A stretch of 64,000 nt of DNA from Sutcliffiella rhizosphaerae (GTDB lineage: Bacteria; Bacillota; Bacilli; Bacillales; Bacillaceae_I), in NCBI RefSeq assembly GCF_917563925.1, contig NZ_CAKJTJ010000008.1:1-64000 (forward strand), written 5' to 3'. Below the pieces are notes generated by a model. That model was not told where the DNA came from. It did not search any database and saw only the letters and a program-made list of their open reading frames with translations. The translations under genes and the position numbers were made by a program. Of this stretch, positions 43,401 through 50,754 are shown piece by piece; position 1 is the first letter of the stretch; each line of letters opens with the position of its first letter.

Positions 43401-43689
43401 CATGCTTCTCAGTAAAATGGAGTTCATCTCCCGCTTTTACATTTTGAATAACCAACTTTATGGAAGTTAGTGTACTATCATTTGTTAAGTTCAGCTGAAG
43501 ATCGGAATCAACCTCCATTGGACTACTATCCTTAAAATAGGACGTAGAATGTTCAGAAGTCCAAATTCCTTTCTCAGAAAATGCTCTTACATCTGCATCC
43601 AGTGCAAAAAATGGAATGACATAATAAAATAAGAGCAGCATAATCATGGTCATAGATGTTGTTCGTTTGAATCTAGTATTTTTTATCAA
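37423..43689 (-). CDS. Giant LPNTA-anchored surface protein with C-type lectin-like domain and 80-aa repeats
   Basis: This 2088-aa secreted protein starts at TTG 43689 with a signal peptide. A C-type lectin-like domain spans roughly 150-330 (SFLGKQGYLATVTSQEEHDF, SWLGARD, WRWVTGPE, YTNWAADEPNN, AKWSNQ). An acidic Ser/Glu linker and a beta-rich domain with few recognisable features (about 385-700) follow. After a charged helical stretch come nine tandem 80-aa helical repeats (about 833-1550), then beta-rich domains, a Pro/Gly/Lys linker, the sorting signal LPNTA, a membrane helix and a basic tail. The repeats likely form a long rod that holds the lectin-like domain away from the wall. LPNTA suggests a class D-type sortase, whose gene is not in the window. 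The adjacent two-component system may control it. Confidence 0.92.
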   Translation of the reverse strand: MIKNTRFKRTTSMTMIMLLLFYYVIPFFALDADVRAFSEKGIWTSEHSTSYFKDSSPMEVDSDLQLNLTNDSTLTSIKLVIQNVKAGDELHFTEKHGISGGYDSASGALTLSGEASSEQFEEVLRGVTFSTTSADLETRDITFTIGGASYLEQTNHYYEYVSTSSPVSWEDAKKAAENRSFLGKQGYLATVTSQEEHDFLAELSLGASWLGARDINRDLSDGGFLTGDLSQGDWRWVTGPEAEQNHGNGLKFYSGYIGFEGTEVSCETSLECNKYTNWAADEPNNQAASKWVLQLSDAKWSNQSPASGLVSGYLVEYGGLPTDNSGSIFTKAKKLVEVHETSSTTEITSEESEEKTEDATEESTEEDSLESKEAKVDKKPEANMLLTSLGCTFNGARAVFGGEAGTELFLGGSFIELGISNWGDFGTLGSKPANFRGTLGGEIMPHQGSDRIGMSADHDGFCNGRDLPVDYYLPGTPEERFVVGYKAGSVTESNTNSAQMGDKNMSTTVANESNTSSGLLKARTVSVWDSKMEITQVISFNVNDKFYRNDVTIKNISSSEWDGARYMRSFDPDNSQFRGGSFDTANTVTHTIAEDRKAVVKAETYSNSDPLYVAFGSRIPIFYYSNDTAAKASIFGFSNRNPYKASAYDNPRLKGQTVYDDIAITMTWDSGKLAAGDSKTFTYYTSLDERDFADVSKEIFIDDVKKDIDEIDDFDDVKKVKDKIDAEESLDEETKKELKTDIIDVLTDEKKDFPVRGKDDILLIGELIKESDLSEDEKDDVRKDIVKKIIEDIEELTAEEEEATKELIEEIVDPEKKEEAERYFTAKTDVKTPAEKAIEEAEEELERYEKVEGDVTEDLYKEVEEAKKNLKEALETVPLDKKKVVKETKALEEATKALEEATNELELEKAKKVAEKAIDKATEAKDRYELAEGDETDDIYTAVETAKKELQEALDKDPANKEEIEEATEKLKEITSDLEKASEAKELENAKKDAEKAIETATNTEDRYKLAEGDESKDVYTAAETAKKELKEALDKDPANKEEIEAATEKIKETTADLEKASEAKELENAKKDAEKAIETATKIEDRYKLAEGDEAEEVYTAVEAAKKELKEALDKDPSNKEVIEAATEKLAKATSELEKASEAKELENAKKAAKKAIESATKAKDRYELAEGNETEDVYTAVEAAKKELQEALDKDSANKEEIEAATKKLEKAIAELEKASEAKELDNAKKAGEEVLEAATKEQERYKNAAGDETDDFYIQVETAKKKLKEALNADQADKDLILSTTTALNEIINQLDKINEEKELENAKKAAEKAIDEATNAEYRYELADGEETEEVYTAVDTAKKELQEALSKDPANKEELEKATEKLAKATSELEKASEAKELENAKKNAEKAMETANNAKDRYKLADGDESKEAYKAVEKAKKELQKELDAKPADTKKIIIATELLIKTTKELDKVAADKELENEVSASKDALERAEKEQNRYEATGGKNTDKVNQAVEAAKESLQKALQAKPQQKEQIQQARKELEAATKELQNERIKKEIEKKIAEAKTVDRLVQLIKDIETSVISEKTKAELYTKVVDTLLNEKNNLSFTDSKQIVKVVDTIEKTTKSNNEKQQAIVKITEKAIWEVAKKDQPLKDKERFQQPVNKAILDAAQQVKNDKERERLIRLLEITVDARSLSTETAFVFAKGDTWESITSQFIMLTKGHYGSAIAWESNKTDVIKIAQNQATVDRKVKDQSVILTATISNGNQTIEKTFLLVVKSNAFGKKEIENVKREVTVAAGSNLATPPAIQRINLWDMNGNKIVNKIDKLIIDHSVITEAVTESLVIYMPDDKKNLADEIAVEIPLSVLELIQATLTIKTDQGSIILSRETIEQMQLDGKDLFFRIVPIRETTEKNNVIDRLQKHELVMAELNVGQQAKVLGTPREIETNYKGYETTVILPLDDVEFTNIENLRIFIEHTDGDRKVLAGEIVVDENGHPVGLQFTINKFSTFTIFEIVASETSEGNNPPSGGENKPPHQGEKPKGENTKPVVEGKKPEDIKKLPNTATATYTFMLIGFLLVLLGVIMLIVRKSIFTKLVK
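39045..41195 (-). repeat. Nine tandem 240-bp repeats in the surface-protein gene
   Basis: Nine consecutive 80-codon units share the frame AEKAI..AT...DRYKLAEGD, YTAVE.AKKEL.EALDKDPANKEEIE and LEKASEAKELENAKK. The central units (2-5 and 7) are very similar, while the outer ones have diverged. This points to expansion from the centre by unequal recombination. The units are highly charged and helical. Confidence 0.92.
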
Positions 43690-43934
43690 CCTATAAAACT
43701 CCCTTCATATAATTAAGAGAATGCTATTGATGTTTTCATGGTTTATTGTGCAACTCTCTTTTCGAGACTTTTCCCTTTGCACATTGTAGTTCATAAGTCT
43801 GAACATTTTCTGAACAAAAATGACAATATTCGACAATAACCTCAATTAATTTGTATTTTTATAGGTACTTTAAACTGGAAACATGTGATATTTTGTAAAA
43901 TAATCATCTGCATCCTAAAATAATGAATTCCAAT
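43690..43934. other. Upstream region of the surface-protein gene
   Basis: The minus-strand SD GGGAG lies nine bases before the TTG start of the surface protein. The rest is AT-rich and must hold its promoter, which I could not place. No small gene is seen. Confidence 0.4.
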
Positions 43935-43970
43935 TAAAAAAAGAAGATACCCAAAAGTATCCTCTTCTTT
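43935..43970 (-). terminator. Terminator of the two-component operon
   Basis: AAGAAGAGGATAC and GTATCTTCTT pair around a six-base loop, followed by a T run on the minus strand. The hairpin lies four bases after the response-regulator stop. Confidence 0.88.
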
Positions 43971-43973
43971 CTG

Positions 43974-45041
43974 TTATAGATATTTTTTTAGTAACTCCCT
44001 AGTCTTCTTACTTGGCTTTTCACTCATTTCCTCCCAAAGAAATTTTTCATATTCTTTGAAATGATGAAGAGCCTCCGTAATCTGACCCTCTTGAATAAAT
44101 GCTTGTATTAATGCCTGCCTGTATGCTTCTTCTAATGGCTCTAATTCTATTAACTTTTCTAGTCCTTGTTGACTAGCACTCTCTTTGTAAGCATTCTCTA
44201 AGACCGTGAGTACTTTTTTTCTTATCGAATGACTTGTACCTGAGGACCATAAATATTGATCCTCCGCCAAGTAATCATCTTTATATAACTCAATAATTCT
44301 ATTAATATCTTTTTGGGGTTGTTCTAGCGCAGAGAGCAATCGCAGGTGATCACTCGTAATATCCAAATGAAGCTTGTATCTTTCATCAATATAGTGGATG
44401 GCTTCTTCAAACCCTTGATTCTTCAATTCTTTTCTAAGCTGATACATACTTGTGTGTAAAAGACTCTTTGCTTTTTCTAGAGAATGTGTTGGCCAAAAAT
44501 CCTCTACAATCTGATCTTTGTGAACGGATTCTTGATGGTGTAACAAATAGGCGCAAAGCTCTTTGACCTTCTTAGTCCGCCATTTTACCGGTTCATTATT
44601 CGCATTGTATAGCACAAAATTCCCAAGAAATTGTGCTTCCAACTGCCTTTCTGATCTCGTATTAATTGCTGGCTTTCTTCCTCTTCTTTTCATTACTTTG
44701 AAAATGGTTTTCTGTAACCTCTCCTTATCTACTGGCTTTAGTAAATAATCTACAGCCTGTACGCCAAAGGCATCAAGCGCATATTGATCATAAGCCGTTA
44801 CGAATACAATATCAATTTCTTCATCAATGTCGTGAATGTATTCTGCCACCTTAATACCATTTGCACCAGGCATTTCTATATCTAAAAATATAACATCAGG
44901 CTTAAGGTCTTTTAATTGATTTAACCCCTCTTCAAAGCTTGTAAACTTTCCAACAACATTTACACTTTCCACATCCTTAATCAGATTTTCCAACAGCGTA
45001 ATAGCAAGTATTTCATCATCTATCATGGCTACTTTTATCAT
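43974..45041 (-). CDS. Response regulator with BTAD output domain
   Basis: This 355-aa transcription factor has three parts. The receiver domain (1-120) has acidic residues in MIDDE, the phosphorylated Asp in IFLDIEMPG (about 55), the Thr/Ser site FVTAYD and the Lys in YLLKPVDK. A winged-helix DNA-binding domain (about 145-225; WRTKKVKELCAYLLHHQESVHKDQIVEDFWP) follows. The C-terminal BTAD tetratricopeptide-like domain (about 240-355) ends in EMSEKPSKKTRELLKKYL. This is the SARP-like design. It overlaps the kinase gene by four bases (ATGA), so the two are cotranslated partners. The nearest plausible target is the large surface-protein gene that follows. Confidence 0.92.
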   Translation of the reverse strand: MIKVAMIDDEILAITLLENLIKDVESVNVVGKFTSFEEGLNQLKDLKPDVIFLDIEMPGANGIKVAEYIHDIDEEIDIVFVTAYDQYALDAFGVQAVDYLLKPVDKERLQKTIFKVMKRRGRKPAINTRSERQLEAQFLGNFVLYNANNEPVKWRTKKVKELCAYLLHHQESVHKDQIVEDFWPTHSLEKAKSLLHTSMYQLRKELKNQGFEEAIHYIDERYKLHLDITSDHLRLLSALEQPQKDINRIIELYKDDYLAEDQYLWSSGTSHSIRKKVLTVLENAYKESASQQGLEKLIELEPLEEAYRQALIQAFIQEGQITEALHHFKEYEKFLWEEMSEKPSKKTRELLKKYL

Positions 45042-48000
45042 GATAATTCTTCCTTTTTAATTACTAATTTATTTGGCAGCACCAACTTAATAGTCGTACC
45101 TTTTTGCTCAGCGCTTTCTAGAAAAAATGATGCTTGTGGATATTGCTTTAATCTCTTCATGATATTTAATAGTCCCACTCCCTCTTTCTGTTGTTTAAAG
45201 GATAAAATATTCTCCACTTTTTCTTTACTCATTCCTGTTCCATTATCCGAGATTGTAATGGTGGTATCCGTCTCATTTTGTTCAATAGTTAATACGACTA
45301 AGCCAATTTTTTTCCCCCTACTGACGCCATGGCGAATCGCATTTTCTACCAAAGGTTGGATGAACAATGGAGGAATGGACCCGGATAGCTCCTTTTCTAA
45401 ATGTAACTCAAATGAAAAGACATCAGGATAACGAGCTTTTTCGATTTCTACATACGATTGAACGAATGCTATTTCTTTATGAATTGGTATCCATTTATCT
45501 GTATTCCCAAATAAAAAACTACCTCTTAAGAAGTTTGCAAAATTTGTGATTAACTTCCTGGTTTGATCGATATCAATATAGCTAAGAGACATAATAGAAT
45601 TTAATACATTATAAATAAAATGGGGTTTAATTTGTGCTTGTAAAAATGCTACTTCCATATTTAATGCAGATTGGGCTGTTTCTTTCATTACAAGTAAATT
45701 ATTCATTCTTGTTTTCAGCTCTGCCAAATCAATTGGTTTGTGCAGGAAGTCATTTGCACCAGACTGAAATGCCGCAATCATATCTTCAGCTAAAAGGGCA
45801 GCAGTTAACATTAAAACAGGCAACTCCGTCAAGCTGTAACTTTCCCTTATTTTTCTACATACCTCATAGCCACTTAACCCTGGCATCATAATGTCAAGGA
45901 CAACTAAATCGATATCAGCATGTAGTTTTAACTGCCTTAATACATCTGTACCATTGTCTACAGCGATAATATAATAATTTTCTGTTTTAAGAGATTCCAG
46001 CAGAACTTTAATGTTGGAATGGTTATCATCCGCGATGATAATCTTTTTGTGATTAGGATTACCGTGAAAAAAAGGAAAAGATAAGGAAGTATGCTTGGTT
46101 CCTTCAAAGGGATGACTTATTCCTTCACTTTCATTAACTTCTTTTTTCGACATAGGCAAACTAAAGCTAAATATTGATCCTTTTCCAATTTCTGATTCAA
46201 CCCATATCTCGCCTTGCTGTAGCTCTACTAACTCTTTTGTAATACTAAGTCCAAGCCCTACGCCTTCTACACCTCTTCCTAGTTGCTCGTAATCTTGAAA
46301 AATCATTCCAATGTTATCTTTTTCAATTCCTATACCAGTATCATGAATCGAAATAATCACTTGATTATTCTTCTTAGTAGCCTTAATTTGAATACTTCCA
46401 TGGTTTGTGTATTTTATAGCGTTGTCTATTAAATTGTATAGTATTTGTCTTAACCTATTTTCGTCCGCAAGTACAAATGGGATATCTCTAGGAATTTTAT
46501 TTTTAATCTTCACATCTTTTTGCAGAATATATGTAAATACTTCAGTAATAACATATGTATTCGTATATAAATCTACTTCTTCTATTTGAAGCTTCAATTC
46601 TCTTCGTTTAACTTTCACTAAGTCTAAGATATCATTCACTAAACTTGATAATCGTTTCGCCTTCGCAATGACAAAGTTTATTTTTTCCTCCTGATGTGCG
46701 GTTAACGATTCCGTATTTTTCTTACTCAACATAGTCTGTAAGAGAGTGATCATACTATAGAGAGGAGTGCGAAACTCATGGGAGGTTTTCGCCAAGAATT
46801 CATCTTTGAATTGATCTATTTGAATAAGTCTTTGTGACAATTCTTCATTTTTCCTATACGTATCTGTAAAACGATTCGCAATGAATAAGGAGATGGTTAA
46901 TAGGTAGATAAATGGTAAAACAGGTGGTAATTGTTCCATTCTCATATTCCCAAGATTAAGTGTTTCCACAATAAAATAAATGAAAAGTGTAAATGAACCA
47001 ATTAAAAGATAGAACGAACCAGAGATTTTATAGATACTTGCTTTTAGCTGAATATATAAAACATATAAATTGACGATTAAAAAATAGATGGAGTATACAT
47101 GCTGCAAGTGAGAATTAATGGAAACGGGTAATAAAATGGTAGCGGATAACAAAATTCCAGCTGTTATTAAGATCTTCACTAACTTTTCGCTTGTAAATTC
47201 TTTTAATAGATGGTGAAAGTAAGCTAAAGTAAAAATGGCAACTAAATTAGAAGTACTTTGCAGTTTTTGAAATATATTATAGGGGATTTCCGGGAATATA
47301 TGATGTAGGATTTTCTCACCATGAGTAGCCCAATATAAAACAATGGAAAAACAAAATAAGGCAAAATACAATAAACTCCTATCTTTTCGGTAATGGAAAT
47401 AAAATCCGAAGAAAAATAAACCGACAATGGAGAAAGACGCAATCATCACCCAATCGTAGGAAAGTTCCATCTCTCTTACCTTATTAATACTACTTGCATC
47501 ACCAAAATGGATGGGGCTAACAATTCCGCCACCAGTTGCATAGTGGAAGTTTGCAACATGAACAATAATTTCAATCTCGTCTTCTTCACTATGGAAAAAG
47601 GAAACATACGGGGTATTAGCTAGCACATAAGACTTCTCTTCTTTCGGAGCACCGCTTTGACCTATACTTTCTCCATTTACAAAGATTGAATTGGACATGC
47701 GAATATTACTGGTTTTTATTCCGAATGATTGGACATTCTGTGGAGGCTTTACAATCAAGCGATAGGTCGCACTAGTATATTTGGAGACAGGTTCATTATT
47801 TACTTCATACTTTGTCCAGAGCATGGGAACCGTAACGTATACTGGGGTTGTTCTAGATAAGAAATACTCTGAGTTCACTAGTTTACCAGATACAAATTCC
47901 CATTCTCCATTCAACTTAATTGGTTCATTTTCTGAAAGCTCCAGATCAGAAAGGTCTATAACTCCCTTTATAGCTGTAGGTACATCTTCAGTTGTTTTGC

Positions 48001-48079
48001 TCGTTTTTAAATGTAAGGAAACAATTGTTGCCGTAATGATAATCATACCGATGAGAATTCTTAATATTCTTCGCTTCAT
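45038..48079 (-). CDS. Hybrid sensor histidine kinase with two kinase modules (7TMR-DISM type)
   Basis: This 1013-aa membrane sensor has an N-terminal helix (6-23), then an extracellular 7TMR-DISM ligand-like domain (about 40-195, YRLIVKPPQNVQSFGIKTSNIRMS). Seven transmembrane helices follow (about 205-400). A HisKA domain carries its His in SHEFRTPLYSM (about 436) and is followed by an ATPase domain (DTGIGIEKDN, GVGLGLSI). A receiver follows, with Asp in LVVLDIMMPG near 725. A LytS-type kinase core comes last, with its His in QIKPHFIYNVLNS (about 814) and a second ATPase domain (ISDNGTGMS). Such chains can pass phosphate internally and onward. Its ligand is unknown; extracellular carbohydrate is often proposed for this sensor class. 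Confidence 0.92.
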   Translation of the reverse strand: MKRRILRILIGMIIITATIVSLHLKTSKTTEDVPTAIKGVIDLSDLELSENEPIKLNGEWEFVSGKLVNSEYFLSRTTPVYVTVPMLWTKYEVNNEPVSKYTSATYRLIVKPPQNVQSFGIKTSNIRMSNSIFVNGESIGQSGAPKEEKSYVLANTPYVSFFHSEEDEIEIIVHVANFHYATGGGIVSPIHFGDASSINKVREMELSYDWVMIASFSIVGLFFFGFYFHYRKDRSLLYFALFCFSIVLYWATHGEKILHHIFPEIPYNIFQKLQSTSNLVAIFTLAYFHHLLKEFTSEKLVKILITAGILLSATILLPVSINSHLQHVYSIYFLIVNLYVLYIQLKASIYKISGSFYLLIGSFTLFIYFIVETLNLGNMRMEQLPPVLPFIYLLTISLFIANRFTDTYRKNEELSQRLIQIDQFKDEFLAKTSHEFRTPLYSMITLLQTMLSKKNTESLTAHQEEKINFVIAKAKRLSSLVNDILDLVKVKRRELKLQIEEVDLYTNTYVITEVFTYILQKDVKIKNKIPRDIPFVLADENRLRQILYNLIDNAIKYTNHGSIQIKATKKNNQVIISIHDTGIGIEKDNIGMIFQDYEQLGRGVEGVGLGLSITKELVELQQGEIWVESEIGKGSIFSFSLPMSKKEVNESEGISHPFEGTKHTSLSFPFFHGNPNHKKIIIADDNHSNIKVLLESLKTENYYIIAVDNGTDVLRQLKLHADIDLVVLDIMMPGLSGYEVCRKIRESYSLTELPVLMLTAALLAEDMIAAFQSGANDFLHKPIDLAELKTRMNNLLVMKETAQSALNMEVAFLQAQIKPHFIYNVLNSIMSLSYIDIDQTRKLITNFANFLRGSFLFGNTDKWIPIHKEIAFVQSYVEIEKARYPDVFSFELHLEKELSGSIPPLFIQPLVENAIRHGVSRGKKIGLVVLTIEQNETDTTITISDNGTGMSKEKVENILSFKQQKEGVGLLNIMKRLKQYPQASFFLESAEQKGTTIKLVLPNKLVIKKEELS

Positions 48080-48250
48080 ATTTGCCTCTTTTTAGTGTAA
48101 TGTAAAAGCTTTTTATAGGATCTGATAAAAGCACGACAGTAACGATACTTGCGTGCCATTCTATAAGAATTATAGCAGTTATTTTTTTACAAACACAGAT
48201 AATTCGCGAAATTTGTCGACTGTAAAAAGAAGGAATTTTCCGGTTTCAAC

Positions 48251-48302
48251 AAAAAAAGCTTAAAGACAGTGTCCGTGGGTGGACTTTGCCTTCAAGCTTT
48301 TA
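48251..48302 (-). terminator. Terminator of the VOC gene
   Basis: A long stem pairs AAAAGCTTGAAGGCA with TGTCTTTAAGCTTTT using G-T pairs, with an inner GTCC/GGAC hairpin. T residues follow on the minus strand. Confidence 0.85.
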
Positions 48303-48323
48303 TGTGAATAATTTGTTAAAATT

Positions 48324-48737
48324 CTATTCGGAATCCTGTCCTTGCTCCATATAAAAAACTTCCCAAAGATGTCCATCTGGATCCTGAAAACTCCAACCGT
48401 ACATGAAGCCGTGATCTATTGGCTCATTTGATGGTGTTCCACCCGCTTTAAGTGCACGATGAACGATTTCATCTACTTCTTTCCTGCTACCTGCTGATAA
48501 GGCAATGATTGCTTCGGTACTTTTGGTAGCATCTGAAATCTCCTTTTTCGTAAACGTTTTAAAATAATCTTCTACTAAAAGCATGGCATAAATATTCTCA
48601 CCAATGATCATACATGTCGCATTATCATCTGTGAACTGAGGATTAAAGGTAAAGCCAACATTCCCAAAGAATTCCATAGAACTTTTCAAATCCTTTACAG
48701 GCAAATTAACAAAGATCTTGTCAACTGTAACTTGCAT
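48324..48737 (-). CDS. VOC family (glyoxalase/bleomycin-resistance fold) protein
   Basis: This 137-aa protein of the vicinal-oxygen-chelate fold has the beta-alpha-beta pattern KIFVNLPVKDLKSSMEFFGNVGF at the start and FQDPDGHLWEVFYME at the end, the typical last strand with a potential metal-binding Glu. It resembles the PhnB/glyoxalase-like proteins that bind metals or small molecules; the substrate is unknown. Start ATG 48737 lies six bases after SD GAGGTG; an in-frame GTG three codons upstream overlaps that SD. It is monocistronic. Confidence 0.85.
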   Translation of the reverse strand: MQVTVDKIFVNLPVKDLKSSMEFFGNVGFTFNPQFTDDNATCMIIGENIYAMLLVEDYFKTFTKKEISDATKSTEAIIALSAGSRKEVDEIVHRALKAGGTPSNEPIDHGFMYGWSFQDPDGHLWEVFYMEQGQDSE

Positions 48738-48915
48738 GCCTATCACCTCATTTTAATAGTATCAAATCGTTTGAAAAATCTGGTCAATCATATTATGAAC
48801 CATCTTTTTCTAATCAACTATTCGACTACGTTGTCCTATATCCTCTTTTAAAGAAAAATTTGTTGAACACCTTGGAAGAGTTCGAAATAAAAGCACTATT
48901 ACTTTTCCGAGTAAT

Positions 48916-50754
48916 CTATTCTACAGGCTTAAGTGTTATTATTTTTCCATCATTATCTTTTACAATCACATAAACTCCATTCTTACTCTTTTCTACCATA
49001 TAACCAGAAAGATGCTGTTCTGATTGTTGATCTTCATCTACTAATACTAAATAATCCGCTGCTTCCAATTTAATAAAAAATTCATTTAGTTCTTCTTCTG
49101 TATTAACACTGCGAGTAATGGAATATTGCCTATTAAGTTGTTCATATTTTAAAATAAAGTCTAAGTATCCTCTATCATCAAAGCTCTTTGGACTATAATA
49201 CAGTACATGCGATCCACTGGCTTGAGCATTTAGAAGACGCTGATATTGATCCTTAATACCTAAACGAATTGAGGTCTCTGAATTAGGCTTATTTGTTATT
49301 AAGTTTTTAAAGGAATCTTTAAAAGGCAAGAAAAAAGAAATGCCCAGTAATAGAATACATATGCCTTGAGCCACTTTGTTTTTTGTTACAGTGCCTTGTG
49401 TCGTCCATTCGTAAGAAAGGACAGCCATTAATATTCCTACACAGTAAATGGAAATGGTTGAAAGATACCTTCCAAAACCAGCTAATCTTACCGCTTCATT
49501 TTCAGGCATTAAAAATAAATACATTAAATATAGAGTGAAAATATAAAAGATATAAGCCGCATTAACATATATCAAACTTGAAATAAGCAACTTAGATCTT
49601 TTTTGGTGTAGGATAGCCATATAAATGATAGTTGCAATTACAAGGCAATTCAAGATTAAGAAACTTTTTATACTTGGCACTTCTAAATTAGTTGAAGATT
49701 CAATCAACATTGGTCCTAATTGCTGAATAAATTCCTCTGATTTATTAATATCCATTAATTTAGCGCGATTTATAGCAAATTTGTTGTAATTAGATTCCTG
49801 GTAAACTTTGTCCACGTACTGTCCCCAAAGAAAGTTAAGTGAAAGAGGTATGACTAATACCGCTATTATGACTCTTGACATTGCTTTTAAGCGCAGATTC
49901 TTTATTGTTTTATCTTTTAATTGATTTTTAATGACAAACAAAAGAATGATGCAAATATTAATCAGAAAAAAGACTTTTCCACTATCTTTTATTAGAAGTA
50001 GTAGGATAAGGATTGGGGCATTAACTGCCACACTTTTTCTCCAATCATGACGATAATGGAAAGCAATAATGGTAATAGCAAGTGCTACAAACCCCAATAA
50101 ACCATCGACTAGAAGAGTGTAAATATACGTTCCATTAATAGTTAAAAGTGTGAGAAAAATAACAATTGCAAGGACAAGTTTTCCTATGTTATTCCATTTT
50201 ATAGAAATGAATAATACAATAAGCGCTGAGGAAATTAAGAATGCTTGGGCCATAAGGGCATAGCTTTCTGCATATCCAAAGATTGAAAGTATATAAAAAA
50301 TAAAAACTGCACTACCTGGAGGGTAGTTCTTAAAGTCCACCATTGTTCGTCCATCAGGCAAACCATTTACTTGAAACATTTCCTTTACTATTAATCCCCA
50401 ATGGCTAAAATCATCATAATGTGTATGAATTAAACCTCGAAAAGAAAACACGATAATAATCAGAGACACCAAGAATATAACGGTAGATGGTGTCAAAAGA
50501 GGAAAAAGGTCAACTCTTTTCTTCCAAGAAAGATAAATATAATAACAGGTTAATAGAATTCCCATCGCGAAAATAAGGTAAACAGCTATTGAAATAATAT
50601 TTAATAATCCTGCTCCAAAGACAATGGCAGTAACCCAGGAAAAAACAAGTAATGGGATAACTGCTGGATTTAAACGCCATTTATTATAAAAAAGCATTCC
50701 CCATCCAGCAAAGGATAGAAATAAAGCCCCAAAATGAAAAAGCGAATTAATCAC
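48916..50754 (-). CDS. Polytopic membrane protein, GT-C glycosyltransferase-like
   Basis: This 612-aa protein has about twelve transmembrane helices and a C-terminal soluble part of roughly 110 residues outside. The first extracellular loop holds HTHYDDFSHWGLIVKEMF, an Asp-Asp motif in the position typical for GT-C transferases that use lipid-linked sugars. It overlaps the preceding GT2/GtrA gene by four bases (GTGA). The pair probably makes a lipid-carried sugar and then attaches it to a wall polymer or protein outside. No exact family is recognised, and activity is inferred. Confidence 0.7.
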   Translation of the reverse strand: MINSLFHFGALFLSFAGWGMLFYNKWRLNPAVIPLLVFSWVTAIVFGAGLLNIISIAVYLIFAMGILLTCYYIYLSWKKRVDLFPLLTPSTVIFLVSLIIIVFSFRGLIHTHYDDFSHWGLIVKEMFQVNGLPDGRTMVDFKNYPPGSAVFIFYILSIFGYAESYALMAQAFLISSALIVLFISIKWNNIGKLVLAIVIFLTLLTINGTYIYTLLVDGLLGFVALAITIIAFHYRHDWRKSVAVNAPILILLLLIKDSGKVFFLINICIILLFVIKNQLKDKTIKNLRLKAMSRVIIAVLVIPLSLNFLWGQYVDKVYQESNYNKFAINRAKLMDINKSEEFIQQLGPMLIESSTNLEVPSIKSFLILNCLVIATIIYMAILHQKRSKLLISSLIYVNAAYIFYIFTLYLMYLFLMPENEAVRLAGFGRYLSTISIYCVGILMAVLSYEWTTQGTVTKNKVAQGICILLLGISFFLPFKDSFKNLITNKPNSETSIRLGIKDQYQRLLNAQASGSHVLYYSPKSFDDRGYLDFILKYEQLNRQYSITRSVNTEEELNEFFIKLEAADYLVLVDEDQQSEQHLSGYMVEKSKNGVYVIVKDNDGKIITLKPVE

